64,000 bases of DNA from Drosophila miranda (Eukaryota > Arthropoda > Insecta > Diptera > Drosophilidae), in assembly GCF_003369915.1 (NCBI RefSeq), contig NC_046675.1:2108001-2172000 (forward strand), written 5' to 3'. A program made the translations under genes and the position numbers. Positions 33,384 through 44,400 of the stretch are shown here, piece by piece. Every line of letters starts with the position of its first letter. The stretch's first letter is position 1. The notes below the pieces were generated by a model that saw only the letters and a program-made list of their open reading frames with translations, had not been told where the DNA came from and ran no database searches.

Positions 33384-35501
33384 ATGAAAATAAGCCATCG
33401 CACCTTGCGCGGGGTCCGCCAGTGCACCAGCTGTGGAGCCATCAATGGCAATCGCGCCCAGCTGTGTAGCAACGCCGCCTGTCCGCAGAACAAGAATGTG
33501 CTCGATGCGGTTTCTCTGATCTCCCTCCGCGCCGGGTCAACGGTCTGTTCGTTGCGGGAACAGTCTGCCGTGGCCAAGGTGCGAGAGACGCCCAGGAATT
33601 TCGTGGTCATCCAGGATGTGACTTTGTCCCTACAGCCGAATGCGGCTGTGGTATCCAGCAAGGCCATCTGCCATGTGGAGGCCTGCAGGAGCGCCGGCGA
33701 CATCGATTGCCAGCATGTGAAGGCCTGCCGGGAGCTCGGATCGGCTATGCCCAGGGCTCAGGTGTACAAGGTGTCGCGGGAGGTGCTTTGGAATCTGAAC
33801 ATCGGGCAGGAGCAGAAGCAACAGCTCTGGCAGCAGTACAAGTGGGCCGAGGACCAGGAACAGCTGCCGGCAGTGCAGCGTCTGAATGCCACAACCTTCG
33901 CGGTAAAGTGCGAGCGCTCTGATTTGTTTCCGACTGCCAGGCTCCATGTGACGGCCCTGGCCAATGGAGTGTCCCCTAAGAAGGGCACCTATGCCTGTGC
34001 CTGCCGCAAGCTGAAGATAATCGTGGAGCCAGACAACTCGCTGGTCATGCAGGACGAGATTTGCGACCACTTGCTGCTGGTTCTGGCCGGCATACTCAGC
34101 TCACCGCAGGGCAAACGGGTCTATGGCAACTTCACCAGCAGTCTAAAGACATTTTGGATGCCATCCAGGCTGGAGACGCCGTTGGGCGAGGGCACACAGG
34201 AGGATTTACGTCTCGGCCTGAGCATGGTCGATGAGTTCGACCCACAGGTGGATATTCTTGTCTTTGGCGATCATCTTGATGTGAGTACAGGCGTAGCAAG
34301 ACCATAATGAATATCGAATGAATGTTTCTTCTGTTCAGCTGCCATTGCCAGACCTGTCCGATGGCGCCTTTAACTTGGACAGCATGCAGGCGGCCCCGAC
34401 CAGCCACAGCACCAGCAACAGTAGCAGTGCCCTGATCCACTATGCCAACGATTCGCAGCTCCTGTCCAACTGCGATGTGCTCGCCGAGCCCGAGGAGCAG
34501 CATATCGAGCTGACGGACTGCAATATCGAGCTGATGGATCAGTACCAGCCCACGGATCAGATCGATCTGGACATCGAGCTGCCCATGTTCAGTGGGCCCT
34601 ACAACATACTTACCGCCCCGCCCATTTATTCGGACACGCCAGCCGTGGTCACCGAACAACTGCCACAGATTGAGCTGTCCACGATAGCGGTGGTCAAGAA
34701 GACTCCCCTCAAAGCAACGGAAATCGTCGGCGAGGTGAAAACCCGCAAGCAGCCTCCTCTTCCGGCCAAGCGCGATTTGATTGTGAACAGGCCGTCATCA
34801 CCGGCCAACAACAGTCTATGTGTGGATGCGGATGTGCAGCCTGCACTGGCCTACTCCGCTTGGCTGGACCATGTGATAGAGCTACTCAATGATTGCCTCG
34901 AGCCAGAATGCACACCCGAGCCAGGGCTCTCGACCCGCTCCGTCCACCAGAGCTTTCATGTGCACAAGGTAATCTGGATTTCTCGAATCAATCTTATTCT
35001 GATGCTGCTCTCTTCTGGCTTTTTCTAGGAGACTTTTTCGCACTTTTGCAAAAGCTTCAGTGCTGGCATAAAGAGGCGTCCCCTCCACGAGGTCTCTCTG
35101 ATTGAGTCGGGAAAATACAAGGGACTGACCGAATACATTTGGAACTTCACGGCTAGCCAAACGGTTAAGCGCATCTTTAGCACCTCCAATGTGGGTAAAT
35201 ACAATGCCATCTGCAGTGCTCTGATGTAGATATTTGCCTTCCGTAGATTCAACTGCAGCTGTCGCGGTCCTTTGAGCGTCATGCCGATGGTCACTTCTTG
35301 GCATATGTGCGGCCTCCCTGCGAGCAACAGGCCCAGGCACAGTTCAAAAAGCGTCAAATTTATACCAGACTGAATCTGTGGATGGCCAAGATTCTGTTGG
35401 AGCGCGGTATTCGGTTGTCCTGGACCCCGGATGTGCTGCCCCGAAGCCACTTCGGTCTCATGACTGTGGACTTCACGGTGGAAACACGTTCGCCCAGCTA
35501 A
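33384..35501 (+). CDS. C2orf42 homologue, zinc-knuckle protein of unknown function
   Basis: Four coding exons: 33384-34280, 34339-34968, 35029-35190, 35247-35501; one frame of 647 aa. The human C2orf42 protein is uncharacterised. Seen here: an N-terminal TLRGVRQC motif with a C14-x2-C17...C28-x4-C33 knuckle matching human TLRGIRKC; a Cys/His-rich second region (CHVEACRSAGDIDCQHVKAC); a CACRKLK segment; then an Asp/Glu/Gln-rich middle encoded by exon 2 with little family likeness; and a conserved C-terminal region with the AYSAWLDHVIELLN, FHVHK, KYKGLTEYIWNFT and RLSWTPDVLPRSHFG segments, parallel to human WLASVTERI, FHIP, TFSKYTWHIT and IIEWIPDILPQSKIG. Longer than the human protein (about 574 aa), the difference lying in the middle. 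The frame is open back to 33297; Met at 33384 (MKISHRTLRG) is chosen because conservation starts there. Confidence 0.9.
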
Positions 35502-38472
35502 TGTTAGTTGCAATCTGATGTTCTTTATTTTTACGCTTTATCATTATCTGTATCTTTTATCATTAGTTTTATAATCTTCCTCTGCATCAATTTCAACTTT
35601 TTCATTGACTTACGATTAGCTTAAGTGTACATACATATATTCATACATATATATCATTAGTTTTGTATATCGCAAGACATACATATGTATAAACCGACAA
35701 TGCCTCGATACGATTTCCGTTTATCCTTCTTGATGCGCCACTACAAGCTTTGGGAAAGGTCCCTTCTATGGCTCTTACTGTGGGGGGGCATGGGCATGGG
35801 CATTCCTTAAAATCTACGGTCTGCCTTTGGATAAGGGGTAGTATTCATCATCTATATGCTTAGCTCTAAAATCGTGGGCATGCTTACTTAAGTTCTCGCT
35901 ACATTCAGCTCTTTCTTACGAATCTTTTGGATTTTTGTATAAGTTTTGTTGTTTATTTTGTGGTTTTTGTATTTAATTTATTTACGCTTAACTTTGACAT
36001 TCATCACATTTATAAATTGCATAACACCGTCAATTAGATAATCTGTTGTGGTTTTTAATTTTTAATTTGTTTAGTTTTGTCTTTTGTGAAGGTAGTTTAG
36101 TCGCGGAAAGGTTTCCATTTGCTCGAAAAGTGTGTGCAATTTCGTTAAGTTTTTTTTTTTTTGGATTTTTCTTTTGCTCCTTCACAATGCTGTAGACGAA
36201 GCTTTTTCTTTGGCTGTCATGTACATAACGCATGCAATACATCAATATGTACATATACCACCATATACCATATACCATATACCATATACCATACATACAT
36301 ATATAAATATCCATCTATAGTTTTATCGTACTACTATTCGTGTGTTTAACAGTTAAAATGCGTAGTTCCTCAAGTTTTGGTATCGTAATCGAAATATTAT
36401 GATTCTTGTTGTTATATTACAGATGAAGCATTTGTTACCATTGCCGTTGTCAGTATGAGAATTTACAAGCTGTTCTAACGTAAATCGTGTATCGTGTATC
36501 TTAACTATGTCGGTCTAGTGCCTAAGAAACAGAATCTCACAAAAATTGGTCATTATTTGGTTAATATGTAGAGCGATCTATACGGTGTCAGGGTGACAAA
36601 TGATTGGGGCAGCACTGATCTCACTTCGGTAAGATCCAGATTGAAAGTAGAAACGTTGAAGGTGTCCCCCCGCTAGCCTCAATCAAAGCCCACACTCCTC
36701 AGGTAGTCTAACTACCATTCGATCGGGGGCGGAGGACACATGGGTAATTCTAGGGGAGAACTGAAATACATTCATTCATTTACATAATCAGTATACATGC
36801 TTATTCAAGTTAAAGTGTACAAAAAACCAGTCTTTAAAACATTTTTATCCTTTCTCTTCCTTTTTGTGATCAATATTTTACACTAAAATGTAAAAATATA
36901 TCCTAGTTCTTGTTGCTCTCTACTTGCTTTGTGGGGGCTGCGTGTGTGTCTACAGAACCTTTCCATTCACTAGATCGGATCAGATAGTTTTCGGATGCGC
37001 CACACAGCATATTTATGGCAATTCAGAGTGCAGACATTAAAGATAAGACTAAATTTATCCGTATCCGGGGCTAACTTTTAAGAACTGTACAGATTAATAT
37101 TACGTTACGCTGTGAGCCAACACTTGTTTCGGGCCTATCAATACGGTAACTCCCTGTGCACTAAATGAAGAATGAAACAATATTTCCGTGTGAATTTCGT
37201 CATTCAATTGTGGCTTTCGTTTTGTTCACATAGATCGTATATTTTAATAATACTTTGCTTGCGTTTATTTTTAGTTTTACATTTAGTTTATCTCGGTTTG
37301 CTTTTGTTTTTACAATATTTATAGCTTAAGGAGGCTTAAAATTAGTTGATTTCTTCCAGCAGTTCTTTGCCTAAGTTCTATTTACACTTTATTATTTATC
37401 TTAACGTGATGCTCTTGTGCTTGGTGCCTTCCGTAGGGAGTGAGAATTGATTTGCATCTGCATTTTGTTGCTCTTGGGATTTACAGTGATGTGTGGCTGA
37501 TGTGCTCCGTGCAGAGGTGCGCTTGGTTAATCTGTATACTTGCCAATAATTCGTTTTCTTGCCTACTAAATTCGCAATTAATTTTTAGCTAAGGTTTTGC
37601 TTTCGTTTTTTTTTTTTTGGGTATGGAAAAACAGGTTAGAAAAAATGTTGTAAAGAGAGAAAACAGAAAAATTTGTTCGCTAACAGATACTAGGACGGAC
37701 ACTGAATCAATTTGAAATGCAAAAAGTGCTTCATCAACGCGGACATTAACAAATAAGTATTACTTTAATAGGAGCTTTAATGGGAGCTTAAAAGATCATG
37801 GCACAAGTGTGTGCAGCATTAACCTGCATTAACGAATCACTATTATAATTAATTAATTATGTATATACTCGTATGTACCTGTATCTATGCATTAATGTAT
37901 GTAGTGTATAAACTCGTAAATGATGAGACAATTATTGGTTTTACTATAGTAGTTCTACTCGTTCACTTTGTGCATTTCTCTACGTTTTCATTTCAATTTG
38001 TTCGCATTGCAATTGTAATTGCAGTTGCTTTATTTTGATCGCTTTGATTGAAACTATTTTCCTTTACTTTTGTTGTTGACTTTTTGTGGGTTTTTGTTTT
38101 TCTTGTGACTAAATGTATATATAAAATATTTATCGTAAAAACTTCCTGTAAATCTAGTGTACACAACATATAAAGAGCAGGGGGAAATAATTTAAATAGT
38201 TCGTAGAGTATACATTTGGAAAGTTAAACAACTAAAATACGAATAAATTAGGATAATAAAACATGAGCTTAATATGCGAATGAATAATTTATGGACAATG
38301 CGCTAGACGCTTTGCTTTCGACGACTTAAATGTTAATAAATACATTCCTATGTATACATACATACATACGTAATTGTATAGTTTTTGTTAATTTAAAATA
38401 TATATATTTAAACATTTATAAAATGATTTTATCTCCTAATCGCCGTCTGCTGTTGTAAATTTTATCTTTAGT
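35502..38472. other. Convergent 3' regions of the C2orf42-type gene and Ptp99A
   Basis: A/T-rich DNA without a plausible coding frame. Much of it probably belongs to a long Ptp99A 3' UTR (transcribed leftward), since several minus-strand AATAAA signals occur, for example at 38029-38034. An ATACCAT tandem run is at about 36257-36292, ACATACAT runs near 35630-35650 and 38350-38372. A G/C-richer island at 36580-36740 is noted but unassigned. Confidence 0.5.
36257..36292. repeat. ATACCAT heptanucleotide repeat
   Basis: About five tandem copies of a seven-base ATACCAT unit. Confidence 0.85.
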
Positions 38473-41400
38473 TTAACCTACAATATCTAAGTTTTGAGCA
38501 TCTGTCGCTGCTGCAGTTGTGACATTGTTGTTCATCGTTGTTGCGATTGTTGTTGTTGAGTCAGGCGTTGTTGTTGGAGTCAGCAGTTCACCAGCCACCG
38601 AATTGGCGTTGTGATTATGATGATGCATGTTGTATTGTTGTTGCAGTTGCGTTTGTTGTTGCATCAGTGCCAGCATTTGTTGTTGTTGATGTTGTTCAAA
38701 GTTCAGATCATCGAGCATCGGCGTCAGTTCATTGTTCACCAGATGAGCAGCATTATTAGTAACAGGATGGAAATTGGCATTAGTATGGGCTAGATTTGTT
38801 GGGGATGCAGTGGGGATGATGTTTGGTGTTGGTGTTGATGTTGGTGTTGGTGTTGCAGTGCCTGTTGTTGCAGTGCCACTCGGACTGGGCATATCTCGCT
38901 GGGATGGTGATGGTGGTGACTGGAGTTGGAGTTGGACTGTTGGTGGTGACGGAGATGGAGATATTGGTGGTGGTGGTGTGGTGGTATTGGATGTTGGAAC
39001 AACTGTGGGCGGTAACAATGATGAGATGGGCAAGAGGCTGGGATTAGTATTGGAGGGTGTATTGGATGCTGTCTCATTTAGTTCACTATGACTACGAGTG
39101 GTCTGTATTTGTGTTTGTGGTTGTGGCTGTGGCTGTGCTTGTGCGAGTGCTAGTGGCTGCTGCTGTTGCAGCTGTAGCTGCAACTGTTGCTGCTGCTGAT
39201 GTTGTTGGTATTGCTGTTGCTGCAGCAGCTGCTGCTGCTGGAGTATGATATGCTGGGGAACATTACCATTGCTGCATATTTTGCTATAGAGATCCGGCGT
39301 GGCCGTTGTCACATCCTCGAATTCAGTGCGTAGCGCCGTGCGCTTCAGCAGATTCAAATTGCCAGGCAAAAATGAAAGTATATTGTAGATGACGCGTATG
39401 TCCTCGCTGGATGTCCACACCCCGGGCCGCTTATTGTGATACAGCTTGGCATACTGATAGACATTCGCCGTGCTGCAGTATTCCATCTCAATGGCCAGCG
39501 ATGAGATGGCACAGAACGTGCACGCCTGCGCTCCACCGTACCTACAATTGCAAATAACAATATTACAGAAACTGATATAAGAAAAGGGGGGCAGGGCAGG
39601 GCACTGTTTTTACCTGTCCACTATAACAATTGGTCCATTGCGATAGTCATTGCAGCGCTCATGGACGTCCACAATGAAGTCGTAAATGCTGTTCGGATTG
39701 GACATCTCCGGCCAGCTGGGACAGTGCAGCATCTTGACCGTCAGCTCGTAGTCATCCTGTATGGACTGAATGACAAAGTCCCGAGTCACGTAGTCGCTCT
39801 TGTTGGTCTTGTTCAGATATTTCACGCGATAGTGATCGCTCTCGATGGGCGTGGCCTCGTCTGGCCAGAACTGGGCAAAGTTCTGTGGAGAGCAAGAGGT
39901 TTTAAAATCCTCAGAAATGATGGTTCATTCGATTGACTTACTATATCATCGAGGGAGGAGAGCAGCACGACGGTCTGCGCATTGTGGTCCCAGACCATTT
40001 GCCAGAAATCCTTTATCGTGTGGGCCATGGGGTGTTGGGTGACAATGAAGTCCCGCAGCCGCCGGAAGCCGTGCAGCCACGAAGCGTTGATATAGTCGCT
40101 GCCGTCTTCGCCCGGCTTGGGGGTGAGATGCACCCGGCTTCCCTCGATGGGGAAGATGGCACCGCGATTCTTGATCGAGTTGACCTGCTTCATGGCCGAC
40201 GCAATGTGTATGTCCTTCGGCTGGAACTGGATGATGTTCTTGTACTGCTGCTCCAAATATGGAGTGCAGTTCCGCAGCTCCTCGACCTGGTCGCTCGCCA
40301 AATTTGTCTCGCCCGATGCTATGGCCTCCACGAGGGCGTCGTGCAGGAATATGTACTGCTCCTCGGTCTGGACGAGGAAGTTCCGCTGGGCCCGGATGTG
40401 ACGCAGAAAACCAAACACATTAACAATCGATTTCTGTTGGATCTGCTTGAGCATGGCGTCCAGAACGATGTAGGTGCCAGTGCGACCAACGCCAGCGCTA
40501 AAAGAAGGCAAGAAAAAGAGGTTTCGATTGGCGTCGATATAGACGTGGAGTCTATGGAGCGGCAACACACCTGCAGTGCACGACAATGGGACCAGCCTCG
40601 GCGGGATTGGCAGCCGAGGATTTCTTCACGAAATTCAGCACGGGCAATGGGTGATCCGGGGTGCCATGATCTGGCCAATTCGTATAGTGATACTGGTAGA
40701 CAAGCTTCTCCGTGTTGCACTGCTTCTTCTTCTTCAACTAAGGGCGGAAATACATAAATTAATTCCATGGAACTGCCGTGAGTTCGAGGAGAACACTCAC
40801 CTTCAGATGCTTGATCTGCAGCGTGCGAACCGTGTACGTGGACATGACCTCCTCCTCGATGAGCTTCACCTGAATGACGCCGTAGGTCTCGACCCCATCC
40901 TTGGGCCAGTACATGTCGCACTTGCGTCGGCCGCGCTCCACCAGATTCGTGATCATCACAATGATGGCCACGCGCTGCTCCCAGATCATGCGCCAGAAGC
41001 AGTCGAAGGTGTCGGGCAGCGGGCCCTGGGTGCCGATGAAGGCGTGCGCCTTTTGGTAGCCATCAATGAAGTTGGCATTGATGTAGTCCAGGTTCTTCTT
41101 TTGTCCCGGCGTGGGATGCAGATGGACGCGACTGTGATCGTCTGTGTGGGATCGAGGGAAAAAGACACTTAGATGTTGCTGCTGTTGATGCACTGCTTAT
41201 CGAGCTCCCACTTACAGGCTGTGATGTTCAGATAGCGGTTCTTGCGCTTGTTCTCCGGGTGATGGGAGTGCTCGCAGGGCAGGTCGTCGCTGATGCACTC
41301 GTTCTGAATGGCCTCGTACTCTCTGCTGAAGCCAATGTCCCCATCTGCGTGCAGCGAGGCCACATGCTTGGCAAACTCATTCACGGGCACTGCGGCACGG

Positions 41401-44400
41401 ATCTCATCGCCAATCTTGACGGGCACCTCCCAGTCCACCTGCGGGGCGTTGGGATGGTGTGGCGGATCGTCCAGATAGTAGTAGGCGGCATGGAAGCACT
41501 TTCTGCTGAAAATAGATAATACGAAATTCAAGTGTTAATCAAGTTTGTCAGGCAGTCACCATCCTTCGTCTTTGAAGGGGAATCTCAGTGGAACAGCAGC
41601 AACTGGGGCAGAATTCACACTGACCAGCCACCAAAGGACTCTCCCCAGATCCTTTTTCTTTACAAATGGTGGAGCTAGTTTGTAAATTCCACTTAAAAGA
41701 GGGACACTTTCCTTGCAAAACTTGTGGAAATTATGAAAAACAGCTGCAATCAGTTACGGCAGCGTGGCGTGGCAAGGCGTGGCATGCTCTTAACAAAATC
41801 AAAATGCATAGATAAGCAGGCAGCAGAGAGGATGAGGAGGATGAGGAGGATGAGGAGGATGAGGAGGAGGAGGAGGAGAGTGGGCTGGTTATGGGTGCCT
41901 GGTCAGCACACTAATGGCATTCAGCTGCAGCCAGGCAGAAAGGAGTAATTCCCTGACAGAAATATTCATTTCATGGCTAGGTGTCTCCTCCTCACCATCC
42001 TCTGGCAAAATTGTGGAAGTTTGTGCAAATATTTGCGCAAAGATGCTTTAAATGAGTGACACAATGGCAAAAAAGGTGGCCCAGGTGAGCATTATTATGG
42101 CTCCTTGTTCAATTTCAATACGAGACTAAGTATTTGATTCCCAACACTCCACAACCCACACCCTATCCACCCCCCATCCCCAGGACATACAAATTGAGGT
42201 TAAGTTTTGTAATTGGCTTAAGCGATTACAAGGAGCGCAAAACTTTTGCTCCAAGTTTTCACTAGTACACTCCAGAATGAGAGCGCAAGTGATGGAGAGA
42301 GAGAGCGGAAAGCTTGCATAGAACTTGCCAAGTTTACCGAAACTTTTTCTGCTTGCAGTTGCCTGCAGCTGTTGCTGTTGTTGTCGTTGTTGTTGTTGCT
42401 GGCGGATTCTGCAGCTGGATTCTAGACTTGGGTGAAAGTGCCGGCCATAATGGGAATTGAGTGGCCCAGGCCATAGAAACTTTTCATTGGTGTTTCTGTG
42501 TTGTTTGCTGCGGTTCGTTGCATTTAATGGAATAATTTCTGAGATTCGACTACGCTGATACGATACTCCGAAGACGGATACTCTTGATCGGAAGTGCTAC
42601 AGATTATATACAAGAACGTAAGTGATTCCTGGTAACAGCAGTTAGAGGTCTACCCTTAACGGATCGGTTGCCAAGCTGTCTCGATCAGAAAGCGATGACT
42701 ATATTTTTAGCTCTAATGCCAAGTGCTGATAGCGCTTTTTTACTACACAATATGTCTCTATATATGTGTGTGTGTGTTGCTCAGTTTTTGGTCGGTCTGC
42801 CCCTTAGAACCGGGCTGAAACAGATCTGTCGCGACAAGCAGCTCCCCAGAATTCCCCATAGCTCCCATAGCATTAATGCCATTGTTTACACAAAGAAGTT
42901 GGAGCGTAAACAAAAGTTGAGCTTTTTGCTGGGAATATGGGAGTATGGCAATCGACAACATTGATAATTTTTCCAATTATTCTTATCAAAAGCACAAGAG
43001 CACGGAGCAGGGAGCACAGAGCACGGAGAACGGAGAACAGATATTCAGCTTTTTGTCTGGCTGTTTATTTGGCTGTGTCCGGAAAAATACGAAATTCTTT
43101 GGAATCTATTTACATATGTTGTTCTTGATTCGAAGTTCGAATTCTGTCTCCTGTCTCTTTCCCCCTCTCTCCACTGTTCACCCACCGAAGATATAGATAT
43201 CCAACTTCTGTTGTTGTTCTGTTTATCCACGACTTTTGTTATTCTTGCGACTCGTATTACGCACTGAAATTTAGTTATTTCTATTTCGTCTACTTCCTTT
43301 TTGTTTTGGTTTCCACTCATTTAATATGCATCTGACTTTGACTTCTCTCGAGTTGCCGTGCCTCTCTTTCTCACCATCTCTGCTGTAGCTATGTATCTCT
43401 ATCTCCAGCTTCTGGGTTTTTTTGTTCTGGTTTTTGCACACACGTGAGAATTGCGCTAAATGACCCACTTGATGATGATCTGTTGTGTGGCGTGTGTGTG
43501 TGTGTGTGTGTGTGTTGGGGGGGAGGTGCAGCGCGAGGGACTTACGTAAACCAATTTCCACATTGCGATTTACGCCGCAACAGCCTTTGCGACAATGTCG
43601 TTGGAGCCAGCATTGGGCTGCTGGCGCTGCCGCGCCCGTCGCTTCTACAGAGCTTTTCCGCGCCACCTGACATGGCGTGCTGGTCTGGGCTGGGCCGGGA
43701 CCGGGGCCGGGTTGGTGGGATGGGATGAGGTGCGGTGTGTGTCTCTTTTCTACAATTGCATTGCAGTGCTTACAGATTTACACAAATTACGTCATATTCC
43801 GCAATGCCGGCGCACTTGCAAAATTACGAGTCTCGTACGCGACAACTACGCAAAAAAATACCCGCACGGTAGGACGCACAACACCACAGACACCTCTTTC
43901 GTTATGACGCCTAAAAAAAACACGCAGCACAGGCACAAACACTGGAAAAAACACACAATCTCTCTCTCTCCGTATCGGTTTTACTGTGTTTGCTATGTTT
44001 ACTGTGTTTCTTTGGCCCTACATACAGTGTTGCCATTTTAGCCTATTTAAGGCTAGATCTAGCTTATTTGAAAACGGACAAGCTTGAAAAATTATGAAAA
44101 TGCTTATAGCCTTAAATCTAGCCTTTTTTAATTTCACTCTGTTTATGTTTGCCTTTTATGTGTAATTGTGTAAAATTAAGGTGCAAGGATTTTATAAAGG
44201 AGCTTATTAGCCAACTCAGAGAAAGGTAAGCTTCAATAGGATTTGATATTAAAAATAAATAATAATCTGCTGTTTAATTTCAGACTTCCAGATAATTTTG
44301 AGACATTGGAAAAACTGCAAGTTTTGCAGCAGAAAATGTACTCGAACATAATAAAAATCCTAATGATCTCATTTCCATATTGGAACACTTCAACTATAGC

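Noticed and set aside
36580..36740. G/C-richer island that might be a structured RNA
   Set aside because: I could not draw a convincing tRNA, snoRNA or miRNA fold; probably part of a 3' UTR.
39057..39248. Val/Ala-rich plus-strand frames
   Set aside because: Complement of the Ptp99A glutamine repeats.
41828..41878. Regular direct repeats that might suggest a CRISPR-like array
   Set aside because: Tandem without spacers, in a fly intron; an ordinary microsatellite.
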